Program-made: the position numbers and the translations under genes | The notes under the pieces: model-generated | Told to the model about the DNA's origin: nothing | Seen by the model: the letters and a program-made list of their open reading frames with translations, nothing else | The model's database searches: none | NCBI GenBank assembly: GCA_043553855.1 | Contig: CP121336.1 | Coordinates: 682,001-746,000 of the forward strand | Reading direction: 5' to 3' | Source: JAUIAS01 sp030425395 | GTDB taxonomy: Bacteria; Pseudomonadota; Alphaproteobacteria; Rhodobacterales; Rhodobacteraceae | Length of the DNA stretch: 64,000 nt | Shown here: positions 44,049 to 52,327 of the stretch, piece after piece | Numbering within the stretch: the first letter of the stretch is position 1 | How the letters are laid out: every line of letters begins with the position of its first letter

Positions 44049-45221
44049 TCAGCTCTTGAGGGACGCGGCGGCGCGGTCCAGCCTCGCGATGGCGTCGTCG
44101 ATTTCGGCATCCGTGATGGTCAGCGGTGGCAGAAGGCGGATGACATTATCGGCGGCGGGCACGGTCAGGACGTTCTGCGCGTATCCGGCGGCGACCACAT
44201 CGGCACATGGCACGCGGCAGATCACACCGAGCATGAGGCCCACGCCGCGAATTTCGGCAAACACATCGGGATGGGCGGCGACCAGACCTTCCAGCTTCTG
44301 ACGCAGCAGCCCCGATTTTCGCGTGACCTCGGCCAGGAATTCGGGGGTGTCGATGATGTCGAGCACCTTGCACCCCACTGCGCAGCCCAGGGGATTGCCG
44401 CCGTAGGTCGATCCGTGTGTTCCCGCCACCATGCCGGACGCCGCGTCTTCGGTGGCCAGCACGGCCCCAAGCGGGAACCCTCCGCCGATGCCTTTGGCGA
44501 CCATCATGATATCGGGATCGATTCCCGCCCATTCATGGGCAAAGAGCCGCCCCGTGCGCCCCACGCCGCATTGCACCTCATCGAGGATGAGCAGGATGCC
44601 GTGGCGGTCACAAAGATCGCGCAGCCCCTTGAGGCACTGGTCGGGCAGCGGGCGGATGCCGCCTTCGCCCTGCACCGGCTCCACGAGGATTGCGGCGGTC
44701 TTGTCGGTGATCGCCGGTTCGATCGCATCGTGATCGGCCCAGTCCAGATGCACGAAACCGGGCAGCATCGGGCCAAACCCCCTGGTCATCTTTTCGGAGC
44801 CTGCCGCCGCGATACCGGCGGAAGAACGGCCATGGAACGACCCGGCAAAGGTGATGATCTCGACCCGGTCCGGCTGTCCCTTTTCGAAGAAATGCTTGCG
44901 GGCCATTTTGACCGCCAGTTCGCAGGACTCGGTCCCCGAGTTGGTGAAGAACACGGTGTCGGCGAAGCTGGCCGCGACCAGACGGTCCGCCAGCGCCTGT
45001 TGCTGCGGGATCTGGTAGAGGTTCGATGTGTGCCAAAGCGCATTCGCCTGTTCGGTCAGCGCCTCGACCAGCGCGGGATGGGCATGGCCCAGCGCGTTGA
45101 CCGCGATTCCCGCCCCGAGATCGAGAAAACGTCGTCCGTCCGCTTCGACCAGCCAGGAGCCTTCGCCCTTTACGAAGCTGAGGGGCGCGCGGGAATAGGT
45201 GGGCAGAACGGACGGGATCAT
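44049..45221 (-). CDS. argD: Acetylornithine aminotransferase
   Basis: A 390-residue class III PLP aminotransferase of arginine (and lysine) synthesis, converting N-acetylglutamate semialdehyde to acetylornithine. The PLP lysine is in IMMVAKGIGGGFPLG; the earlier FFTNSGTESCELAVKMAR and ILDEVQCGVGRTG stretches match the family. It is the first gene of the argD-argF pair. About 320 bases separate it from the divergent EamA gene. Confidence 0.95.
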   Translation of the reverse strand: MIPSVLPTYSRAPLSFVKGEGSWLVEADGRRFLDLGAGIAVNALGHAHPALVEALTEQANALWHTSNLYQIPQQQALADRLVAASFADTVFFTNSGTESCELAVKMARKHFFEKGQPDRVEIITFAGSFHGRSSAGIAAAGSEKMTRGFGPMLPGFVHLDWADHDAIEPAITDKTAAILVEPVQGEGGIRPLPDQCLKGLRDLCDRHGILLILDEVQCGVGRTGRLFAHEWAGIDPDIMMVAKGIGGGFPLGAVLATEDAASGMVAGTHGSTYGGNPLGCAVGCKVLDIIDTPEFLAEVTRKSGLLRQKLEGLVAAHPDVFAEIRGVGLMLGVICRVPCADVVAAGYAQNVLTVPAADNVIRLLPPLTITDAEIDDAIARLDRAAASLKS

Positions 45222-45542
45222 CGGATCATCCTTTTGAGAAAACAGAGCCCTTTGAGTGCCTCAGGCAAGGGCATAACGTCAATGGAGGGATTTTGGGCGC
45301 TTCACTTTGCGCCGGACCACGGTCAGCGTGACAGGCCATTCGCCGCGTTCAGACGCGGCGTCGGCGTCGGACATTGATATGTGTCTGCGTGATCATGGCG
45401 ATGCGCTACCCCACGGCCGCGCCCGAATCAAAGTGATTCGCATAACGCGCCGCTGCGGGCGGGCGGGGCGTGGCGCATTTGCGACACCCGTTCGGGTCGC
45501 CACACGATTGCAGCCGCCCTGCAAAAGGCGCAAGAGAGGGCC
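45222..45542. other. Divergent control region between argD and EamA gene
   Basis: No gene accepted. The region holds an inverted repeat, GAATCA-AAG-TGATTC at 45425-45439, whose arms each contain a GANTC, the recognition sequence of the CcrM methylase. Other than that I saw no firm promoter. Confidence 0.45.
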
Positions 45543-46445
45543 ATGACCCGTCCCCGCGAAAATCCGGCGCTTGCCGCGGCCCTCATTTTGCTGGCGACCG
45601 CATTTATCGCGGTCACCACCCTTTTGGCCAAGGCGATCGGGACCGGCGTGTTCGGCCCGCCGCTGCATCCGCTGCAGATCAGCCACGGGCGATTCGTCTT
45701 TGCCTTTGCCACGATTGGCTGCGCGCTGGGTATCCTGCGCCCGCGTCTCGGCCGCCCCGCCTGGGGGCTGCACATCGGACGGACGACCTTTGGCTGGCTG
45801 GGCGTGTCGCTGATGTTTGCGGCAGCGGCGTATCTTCCGCTGGCAGATGCGACGGCGCTGGTGTTTGTGAACCCTGTCTTCGGGATGGTGCTGGCGATCC
45901 CGTTGCTGGGGGAAAAGGTGGGGCCGGTGCGCTGGCTGGCGGCGGCGATTGCGTTTTGCGGCGCGGTGATCCTGTTGCGCCCGTCGCCGGATGCGTTTCA
46001 GCCCGCGGCCCTTCTGGCGCTGATTGCCGCGGTGTTCATGGGGATCGAACTGATCTTTATCAAGCGGCTGACAAACCGCGAAGAACCCGCGCAGATCCTG
46101 TTTTTCAACAATATGCTGGGGTGTCTCATCGCGAGTTGCGCGGTGCTGCCGGTCTGGACGGTGCCCAGCCCCGAACAATGGGCCGCGCTTGCCGCGATCG
46201 GAGTTGCGATGGCCTGCGCGCAGGCCTGTTTCATCAATGGCATGGCCCGCGCCGACGCCAGCTTTGTCGCGCCGTTCAGCTATGCCACGCTGATCTTTGC
46301 GACGCTTTATGACTTTGCGGTCTTCGCGGTGGTCCCGGATGTCGTTTCGGTGATCGGCGCCGCGACGATCATTGGGGGGGCGCTGCTGCTGGCGCTGCGT
46401 GAAGGGCGGCGCGGCAAACAGCCGGTGCCGCCGGTGGCCCGGTAA
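45543..46445 (+). CDS. DMT-superfamily (EamA) transporter
   Basis: A 300-residue membrane protein with ten helices in two EamA repeats. Repeat one contains PLADATALVFVNPVFGMVLAIPLLGEKVG; repeat two contains ADASFVAPFSYATLIFATLYDF. The N-terminus is short and polar, with an AAGAGAGG sequence before the ATG. Its substrate is unknown. It is a second, distinct member besides the one at 21.3 kb. Confidence 0.87.
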   Translation: MTRPRENPALAAALILLATAFIAVTTLLAKAIGTGVFGPPLHPLQISHGRFVFAFATIGCALGILRPRLGRPAWGLHIGRTTFGWLGVSLMFAAAAYLPLADATALVFVNPVFGMVLAIPLLGEKVGPVRWLAAAIAFCGAVILLRPSPDAFQPAALLALIAAVFMGIELIFIKRLTNREEPAQILFFNNMLGCLIASCAVLPVWTVPSPEQWAALAAIGVAMACAQACFINGMARADASFVAPFSYATLIFATLYDFAVFAVVPDVVSVIGAATIIGGALLLALREGRRGKQPVPPVAR

Positions 46446-46575
46446 GCCGGTGAACAGTTGCGCCGATGAGATGGCAAAACGCCTGATCGCGGCGCGCGGC
46501 GTGTCGCAAATACCTGCGACAGCGCCCGGAGCCCCGTCCTAGTCTGGCCGCAGACGCCAGCGGCCGGACACCACC

Positions 46576-47838
46576 ATGCATGAAAGACGAATTCCCGAAT
46601 GGCTGCGCCACGCACCGACGCCCGGTGTGCGCGGCTTTGCGGTTCTGGCCGGAATCGAGGCGGTGGTGCGTGGCATCCTGATTTCGGTTTTTCCGTTGGA
46701 AGTGTATCGGGTGCTGGGCGACGCCGCGCTTATGTCGGCGCTGTATTTCGGGGTTGGTGTGCTGTCGCTGATCGTGGGGCTGCTTGTTCCGGCGCTGACC
46801 GCGCGCATCCCCCGCCGCTGGGTCTATACGATCGGGGCGGCCTTGTTCATCCTCTCGGCTTTCGGGGCCGCCACCGGGCAAGAAGAATTGCTGGTGGGCG
46901 CGCTGGTCATCAACACGGTGGCGACGGTGATCTGCTTTGTCTGTCTGAACGCCTATGTTCTTGACTATATCGCCAAGGCGGATCTGGGAGAATGCGAAAC
47001 CAGCCGGATGTTCTATAGCGCCCTTGGCTGGACGCTTGGCCCGCTGAGCGGTGTCACCCTTCTGACCATCTGGCAGCCGGCACCGTTCATTATCTCGGGA
47101 CTTGCCGCGCTGACCATGCTGGCGGTGTTCTGGTTCCTGAGACTGGGCAATGGCAAGCTGATCGTGCGGGCACGCCACTCCACGCCCAGCCCTGTCACCT
47201 ACCTGCCCCGGTTCTTCCGGCAGCCGCGTCTGGTTGCCGGATGGCTGTTTGCGGTTATCCGGTCCTGCGGGTGGTGGGTCTATATCGTCTACCTGCCGAT
47301 ATTCGCTGTCGAGCAGGGATTGGGCGAACAGGTGGGGGGGCTTGTCCTGTCGTTTTCGAACGGTTGCCTGTTCCTTGCCCCGGTCATTTTGCGCTGGGTG
47401 CGGCGGCGGTCGCTGCGCCGGGCGGTGCGCGGCGCCTTCGCCGCAGCGGCGCTGTGTTTCGGCGCGGCGGGGGTGCTGGCCGGGGGGGTGCCCGCCCTCG
47501 CGGTGGGGTGTCTTGTGCTGGGGTCGATATGGCTGATCGTTCTGGATATCTGCGCAGGGCTTCCGTTCCTCATGGCGGTGAAGCCGTCCGAGCGCACAGA
47601 GATGTCAGCGGTTTACGCAAGCTATCGGGATGTATCGGGCTTTGTGACGCCCGGTGTCGCATGGGTCGTGCTGCTGGTGGCACCGGTGGCCGCCGTCTTT
47701 GCCGCCGGGGCCGCCGCACATGCGCTTGCCTTTTTTATCGCGGCGCGCCTGCATCCCAGGTTGGGACAGGCGCGTATCAGGATGGAACCGCCAGCGCCGC
47801 CCCTGGCACCGTCGCCGGAAACCCCGCTCAGTCCTTGA
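46576..47838 (+). CDS. MFS transporter
   Basis: A 420-residue membrane protein with about 12 helices and a basic loop (TARIPRRWVYTIG) between helices 2 and 3, as in the major facilitator superfamily. The first 20 residues are a hydrophilic amphipathic leader. A proline-rich C-terminal tail ends the chain (EPPAPPLAPSPETPLSP). No substrate-specific motif is recognisable. Its 3' end overlaps that of the ABC permease gene by 11 bases, tail to tail. Confidence 0.83.
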   Translation: MHERRIPEWLRHAPTPGVRGFAVLAGIEAVVRGILISVFPLEVYRVLGDAALMSALYFGVGVLSLIVGLLVPALTARIPRRWVYTIGAALFILSAFGAATGQEELLVGALVINTVATVICFVCLNAYVLDYIAKADLGECETSRMFYSALGWTLGPLSGVTLLTIWQPAPFIISGLAALTMLAVFWFLRLGNGKLIVRARHSTPSPVTYLPRFFRQPRLVAGWLFAVIRSCGWWVYIVYLPIFAVEQGLGEQVGGLVLSFSNGCLFLAPVILRWVRRRSLRRAVRGAFAAAALCFGAAGVLAGGVPALAVGCLVLGSIWLIVLDICAGLPFLMAVKPSERTEMSAVYASYRDVSGFVTPGVAWVVLLVAPVAAVFAAGAAAHALAFFIAARLHPRLGQARIRMEPPAPPLAPSPETPLSP

Positions 47839-48631
47839 GCCGGTAACCGGTGCGAAACATTGCCCATGCCACGGTTGCCACTGCAATCGTCGCGCCGACG
47901 CACACCACCAGCCCAAAGACAGGATTGCTGTCAGACACCCCGATCATCGCAAAGCGCACCCCGTCGATCAGATAGAAGATCGGGTTGAAATGGGTGATCT
48001 GGTTCAACACGGGTGGCAAGGCCTGAACCGAGTAGAACGTCCCCGACAGAAAGGCGAGCGGCGTGACAATGAAATTGGTGATCGCGGCCATCTGGTCAAA
48101 CTTGTTGGCAAACACCCCTGCGATAATCCCCAGCCCCCCAAGGAACGCGGCCCCGAGCGCCACGAACACCAGCGCGAGGATCGGGTGCGCGGGCACAATG
48201 CCCAGAAACACCGCATACCCCACGGCGGTGCTGAGCGCGACAACGATCCCGCGCGCCACACCGCCCGCCAGATATCCAATCACCAGTTCCAGCGCGGATA
48301 GCGGCGGCATCAGCGTATCAACGATATTTCCCTGCACCTTGGAGATCACGATTGACGATGACGTATTGGCAAACGCGTTCTGGATCACCGTCATCATCAT
48401 GATGCCGGGGGCCAGAAAGGTGGTAAAGTCCACGCCCATCACATCGCCGCGGCGGGGACCGATGGCGATGGTGAAGATCAACAGGAACAGTCCCGCCGTA
48501 ACCAGCGGAGCCAGAAGCGTCTGGGTCCAGACCGCCATGAACCGCTGAACTTCCCGTGCGCACAGGGTATAAAGCCCCAACCAGTTGACGCGCCCGAACC
48601 GCCGAGTGCCGGGACTCCATTCGCTTGCCAT
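47828..48631 (-). CDS. ABC-2 type transporter permease
   Basis: A 267-residue inner-membrane permease with six helices and the ABC-2 signature, including GVDFTTFLAPGIMMMTVIQNAF and PLAFLSGTFYSVQALPPVLNQI. It resembles YadH/NodJ-type exporters of lipids, polysaccharides or drugs. No ATP-binding partner is adjacent; one would be needed elsewhere. The kpsT-like gene at 52.3 kb lacks a matching permease in the window, but that family has a different permease type, so pairing is only a possibility. AGGAGG lies before the ATG at 48631. Confidence 0.88.
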   Translation of the reverse strand: MASEWSPGTRRFGRVNWLGLYTLCAREVQRFMAVWTQTLLAPLVTAGLFLLIFTIAIGPRRGDVMGVDFTTFLAPGIMMMTVIQNAFANTSSSIVISKVQGNIVDTLMPPLSALELVIGYLAGGVARGIVVALSTAVGYAVFLGIVPAHPILALVFVALGAAFLGGLGIIAGVFANKFDQMAAITNFIVTPLAFLSGTFYSVQALPPVLNQITHFNPIFYLIDGVRFAMIGVSDSNPVFGLVVCVGATIAVATVAWAMFRTGYRLKD

Positions 48632-48686
48632 TGCCTGCCTCCTGCCTGTATTGGCCATTCCGGCCCAAGGCCCGGAACGAGACGCC

Positions 48687-48714
48687 TTGTAACTCGCTTC
48701 GGGGTGATTAGAAT
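48687..48714 (+). promoter_or_regulatory. Putative gcrA promoter
   Basis: TTGTAA at 48687-48692 and TAGAAT at 48709-48714 are separated by 16 bases, a good sigma-70-type pair. It lies 69 bases before the gcrA ATG. The terminator-like hairpin follows in the leader. Confidence 0.5.
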
Positions 48715-48736
48715 AGGGCCTGCAAGGGAATTTGCA

Positions 48737-48764
48737 GAGCGGCCACGCAAGCGGCCGTTTTTTT
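48737..48764 (+). terminator. Terminator-like hairpin in the gcrA leader
   Basis: CGGCC at 48740-48744 pairs with GGCCG at 48753-48757; weak pairs extend the stem by up to three bases. Seven T follow at 48758-48764, and gcrA starts 19 bases later. The upstream plus-strand gene ends 900 bases away across an opposite gene, so this signal acts on the gcrA transcript itself. It could be an attenuator or the end of a short leader RNA. Confidence 0.55.
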
Positions 48765-48782
48765 AGCTGGGAAAGGTGGACG

Positions 48783-49394
48783 ATGTCCTGGACGGATGAG
48801 CGGGTCGAACTTCTGAAAAAGATGTGGGGTGAGGGTCAGTCCGCAAGCCAGATCGCCAAGGAACTGGGCGGGGTGACCCGTAATGCGGTAATCGGCAAGG
48901 TGCATCGCCTGGGCCTGTCCAACCGGGCCGCCAGCGCATCGTCAAGCGCCGCGTCGGCAGCAGCCAAATCCGAGGCCAAGCCCGCCGCCGCCGAAAAGCC
49001 GGCTGCTGCGGCCGCGCCCAAGGCCGAACCCAAGGCAAAGCCGTCGCCGCGCACGGAACCTGCGCGCCCGCCGTCGCCCGAACCGACAGCAGAAGCGCGC
49101 TCCATTCCCGCGCGCCGTCAGATCATCCCCGCCGGTCAGCCGCTGCCACCGCAACCGTCTGCGAATGAAATCAGCCCCGAGGCGCTGGCCAAGGTCAACG
49201 AGGTCGAGAAGAAGGCGCGCAAGATCAGCCTGATGGAACTGACCGAGCGGACATGCAAATGGCCCGTAGGCGATCCCGCAACCGAGGATTTCTGGTTTTG
49301 CGGTCTGCCGGTTCAGGCCGGCAAGCCCTATTGCGAGGCCCATGTCGGCGTCGCGTTCCAGCCCATGAGCTCGCGCCGCGACCGGAAACGGTAA
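48783..49394 (+). CDS. gcrA: Cell-cycle regulator GcrA
   Basis: A 203-residue regulator that works with sigma-70 RNA polymerase at GANTC-methylated promoters to control the alphaproteobacterial cell cycle. The N-terminal helix-turn-helix is clear (MSWTDERVELLKKMWGEGQS, then ITRNAVIGKVHRLGL with VTRNAV here). A long Ala/Pro/Lys-rich low-complexity linker, about residues 48-115, separates it from the C-terminal zinc-like domain with CKWPVGDPATEDFWFCGLP and YCEAHV. It is preceded by a promoter and a terminator-like hairpin. Confidence 0.95.
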   Translation: MSWTDERVELLKKMWGEGQSASQIAKELGGVTRNAVIGKVHRLGLSNRAASASSSAASAAAKSEAKPAAAEKPAAAAAPKAEPKAKPSPRTEPARPPSPEPTAEARSIPARRQIIPAGQPLPPQPSANEISPEALAKVNEVEKKARKISLMELTERTCKWPVGDPATEDFWFCGLPVQAGKPYCEAHVGVAFQPMSSRRDRKR

Positions 49395-50101
49395 GCCGTC
49401 AGCGATTGCGGCGCTGAGGCCCGCGCGAGGTCGGCATCTTGGGGACCGGAACCTGCTGGGGTTTCCGGTCCTTTGTCTTTTGCAATCCCTTGATAAATGA
49501 CACCCTGATTGCTGCGCACCGCAAGCGGAGCATGTGGGGACAAGTGCAACGGGCTTTGCCCGGTCGGGGCCGCTCTTGGCCCGCCGGGTTCATGTCTTTT
49601 GCTGATGTGGCTCGATAAATGGGCGGCGCCGCCAATTCGGAAGGTGGACCGGAGTGGTGTCTCCGGGGTCCGAACCGTTCAGAGGTCTGCGCGGTGTCAA
49701 CGCGCATCCGTTTCCAAGGGTTGGCCGGGGTGCCAGACCCGGCCTTGTGTTGCAACGCGGGCGAAACTGCCGCGTTAAGGTTAATGCGGGGGAAACGGTG
49801 CGGGCGTTGCGTGGGCTGGTGGTGGTGGGCAGGACTGCTCACCGTAAAGGCGACAACGCCAGCCACGCCGTCGCGCGCGGGGGCAATCCGACGACTGTTC
49901 GGGACACTTCACGCCGGCCAGTAACTTCTCAATTCAGTCGGGGACACATTTCCACACAAATTGCAGCCCCGAGAAGACCGCGAAAATTGCACCCACTAAC
50001 AAAATACAACCTACCAATTTACACCTTCCATGCCTTCAAATACGAATACGGCGTAAACATATTTCATGGCAAATCGCATCCACATCTGCAGAAAGCCAGT
50101 A
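49395..50101. other. Non-coding stretch, decayed-looking, GC falling to the right
   Basis: No gene accepted. After the gcrA terminator, the first part is GC-rich without coding pattern; from about 49930 on it becomes AT-rich and blends into the next gene. CGGGACAC at 49897-49904 and CGGGGACAC at 49939-49947 form a loose direct repeat, similar to ends of transposon-like remnants, but no transposase is recognisable. Confidence 0.45.
49443..49481 (+). terminator. Rho-independent terminator of gcrA
   Basis: GGACCGGAA at 49443-49451 pairs with TTCCGGTCC at 49463-49471; the T-rich run TTTGTCTTTT follows. It lies about 50 bases after the gcrA stop. Confidence 0.88.
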
Positions 50102-50632
50102 ATGCGAAGAGCTCCAAAACCGCGCTCCGTGCGATTTTTCCAACCTTTCATCCAGAGCGCCGCGCTCTTGCTCTTCGCTTTGGGAACCGCGCCCGCATAC
50201 GCGGATGGCAAGACAACACTGGCTGTCGCAGAAGAAATGCTCGATGTCTGTCTGGATTCGGCGCTCACAGGAAAAAGCATCGAACCTTCCCTGCGCAAGC
50301 ACGAATTCCGCGAAAAAAAGCGTAGGAAATATTGGCGCTACTCTTTTGGATCACCAGCGGCCGGGGCCTTTGGCCGAGGTATCGTCGTAGAACTGAATCC
50401 TCCCGGCTATAACAGTGGATGCCAAATCAATACAAACGGCTTATTTAGTCATGCCCACGCGGATCGCATCTACAAAGACCTGCAGGCTCAAGTGAAGCAG
50501 GCAGGATACAAAGTCAGCCGCACAACCAAGAGATCAGTCTATTTTCAAAAAGGCGACCGCATCGTAGTGGTTTATGGGATCGCGGGACGGCCATTTATCG
50601 GTTTGCGGGTCAGATCTTTCCAAGTGGAGTAG
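50102..50632 (+). CDS. Secreted protein of unknown function, low GC
   Basis: A 176-residue predicted exported protein. The signal region has basic residues (MRRAPKPRSVRF) then a hydrophobic stretch (SAALLLFALGTAPAYA), cleaved before DGKTT. The mature part is basic and lacks known motifs; two cysteines (DVCLDSAL, NSGCQIN) could pair. GC is much lower than that of its neighbours, suggesting horizontal acquisition. The ATG at 50066 is an alternative start adding 12 residues; no ribosome-binding site decides. Function unknown. Confidence 0.65.
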   Translation: MRRAPKPRSVRFFQPFIQSAALLLFALGTAPAYADGKTTLAVAEEMLDVCLDSALTGKSIEPSLRKHEFREKKRRKYWRYSFGSPAAGAFGRGIVVELNPPGYNSGCQINTNGLFSHAHADRIYKDLQAQVKQAGYKVSRTTKRSVYFQKGDRIVVVYGIAGRPFIGLRVRSFQVE

Positions 50633-50667
50633 CGTGGGCAATATTGCCCAACACTTGCATATTCTTC

Positions 50668-51465
50668 CTACCTTAATTTCGGCGGCTTCGCGGGGTCCAT
50701 ACCGGGGGCGGCGGGCTGATATTCCTTGGCCGTGGCAGGTTCCGGCAGATCAAAGCGCAGGCCGACCTTGGCCAGACGCGCGGACATCTCGTCAGTGACG
50801 GCAAAAAACCCAACGTCCATCGCGCCCGCTTCCAGACCCGAGAATGTCAGCGCCTCTGACGCGGCCTTGGCCAATGCGCCTTCTGCCCCCTCGCGCGCGT
50901 CGATGAAGGCCAGCATATGGCCGCGCCCGCCGGTGTCGTATTCCACAGCGGCGAGATAGGCCGACCCGGCCAACCCGACCGCCGTCGCCAGTTTTGTATC
51001 CAGCGCCTGCAGCAGCATGTCCGGCAGGCCCGAGGGCGGATGCAGGGACGCGATCCGCGCCTCCACTTCCTCGGGCGCGTTGCCGAGGGTCTGCTGCAAC
51101 CAGCCCAGCGCCTGCGCCGGCATCAGGATCGAGGACGGAGCCACGTCGAGGTTGAGCCCAAGCCCGATGCCCTGCCCCGCCAGCATCGCGGACAAGACCC
51201 GCCCAGACAGGGCCGCATAGGGCACCGGACGCCCGGCAAAAGCTGCGAGCCGTTCTTCGAGGTCAAAGGCCAGAACGAATTGCCCGTCGGCGAGTTCGAA
51301 CACCTCGGGCGACAGCGCCTCGCCGGTGGCTTCTTTGGTCAGCATGAGGAACAATTCGCAATCGGCAAGCCGTTCGTAGAACCGCAAACGGGCGGCGTCG
51401 TCATGCGGCGCGGCGTCCATCGCCGTATAGGCGATATCAAGCGCCGTCTGTCTGGGTGTCGTCAT
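50668..51465 (-). CDS. SseB-family protein
   Basis: A 265-residue cytoplasmic protein with the SseB N-terminal domain pattern: ADCELFLMLTKEATGEALSPEVFELADGQFVLAFDLEERLAAF in outline (AFDLEERLAAFAG) and GLGLNLDVAPSSILMPAQALGWL. SseB-like domains are linked to serine-sensitivity suppression and rhodanese proteins, without firm function. Its ATG shares a base with the stop of the glycosylase-like gene, so both lie in one transcript. Confidence 0.85.
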   Translation of the reverse strand: MTTPRQTALDIAYTAMDAAPHDDAARLRFYERLADCELFLMLTKEATGEALSPEVFELADGQFVLAFDLEERLAAFAGRPVPYAALSGRVLSAMLAGQGIGLGLNLDVAPSSILMPAQALGWLQQTLGNAPEEVEARIASLHPPSGLPDMLLQALDTKLATAVGLAGSAYLAAVEYDTGGRGHMLAFIDAREGAEGALAKAASEALTFSGLEAGAMDVGFFAVTDEMSARLAKVGLRFDLPEPATAKEYQPAAPGMDPAKPPKLR

Positions 51466-52064
51466 TATTGCAAAACCTCCGCGATGCGCGCCCGCAGCGC
51501 GGGCAGCAGATCGGTTTCAAACCATGGATTTTTTCTCAGCCATCCGGTATTGCGCCACGACGGATGAGGCAAGGGAAAGACGCGCGGCGCGTGATCTCGC
51601 CACGCGCGCACCGTTTCGGTCACGCCCGACCGGGTGCCGAGATGCCAGCGCTGCGCATGGCCCCCAACCAGCAGCGTCAGGGGCACGGACCCCAGATGCG
51701 CCGTGACGCGCGCCTGCCATGTGCGCGCGCAAATTGCAGGCGGGGCAAGGTCCGCGCCGCGTGCGTCATAGCCCGGAAAGCAGAATGCCATCGGAACAAT
51801 GGCCACCCTGCCGCGATCATAGAACACATCCGCAGGCACCCCCATCCAATCCCGCAGCCGGTCACCAGAGGGATCCGTGAACGGACGCCCCGAGGCATGC
51901 ACACGCGCCCCCGGTGCCTGTCCGGCGATCAGCAGACGCGCCCCCTGCGTGAACCACACCACCGGGCGCGGCGTGTGCGCCGTCGCGGTGGCCGCGAACC
52001 GGTCGCGGCACAGATTGCAGGCCCCGATTTCCGCCACCAGATTGCCGTTATTTTCACCTTGCAT
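51465..52064 (-). CDS. Uracil-DNA glycosylase-family protein with Fe-S cysteines
   Basis: A 199-residue member of the UDG superfamily. The N-terminal glycosylase motif is LLIAGQAPGARVHASGRPF and the C-terminal motif PLPHPSWRN. Four cysteines, CNLC near residues 16-19, then a C-x16-C pair (in AFCFPG and AICART), match the [4Fe-4S] pattern of family-4 type enzymes. GQAPG differs from the usual GEAPG, so specificity may be changed or activity low. It removes uracil from DNA in related proteins. It is first in the pair with sseB. Confidence 0.85.
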   Translation of the reverse strand: MQGENNGNLVAEIGACNLCRDRFAATATAHTPRPVVWFTQGARLLIAGQAPGARVHASGRPFTDPSGDRLRDWMGVPADVFYDRGRVAIVPMAFCFPGYDARGADLAPPAICARTWQARVTAHLGSVPLTLLVGGHAQRWHLGTRSGVTETVRAWRDHAPRVFPLPHPSWRNTGWLRKNPWFETDLLPALRARIAEVLQ

Positions 52065-52164
52065 GACCCAATCCTAGCGCGGCAACCGCCGTGCACCACC
52101 CCCGCGGACAGGTGCGCGCCATCCCGTCAATCGACAGCGTTTCGCGTCGCGATACACCGCCCAG

Positions 52165-52178
52165 ATATCTTTAGATAT
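52165..52178. promoter_or_regulatory. Inverted repeat in the capsule gene control region
   Basis: ATATCT-TT-AGATAT, a perfect six-base inverted repeat, lies 150 bases before the first capsule gene in an AT-rich stretch between divergent genes. It is a candidate regulator site; the protein is not known. Confidence 0.35.
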
Positions 52179-52327
52179 AGGTTCGCGCATTGTATCCCTG
52201 TTATTTCTTAACCATATCTGACATAATTCAGCCAAAATGTGCCGGTAACAATATGGCAACCTGTGCACGGCAGGATTGAGCAGAACGACAGTCAGCAAGG
52301 CAGGCAACAACCGCCTGAACAAAAAGA

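Noticed and set aside
49399..49866. 155-codon minus-strand frame after gcrA
   Set aside because: It covers the gcrA terminator and has His/Pro/Arg-rich composition; no ribosome-binding site seen.
52074..52322. 82-codon minus-strand frame before the capsule genes
   Set aside because: It runs across the AT-rich control region of kpsT; no ribosome-binding site and no recognisable protein pattern apart from a short hydrophobic start.
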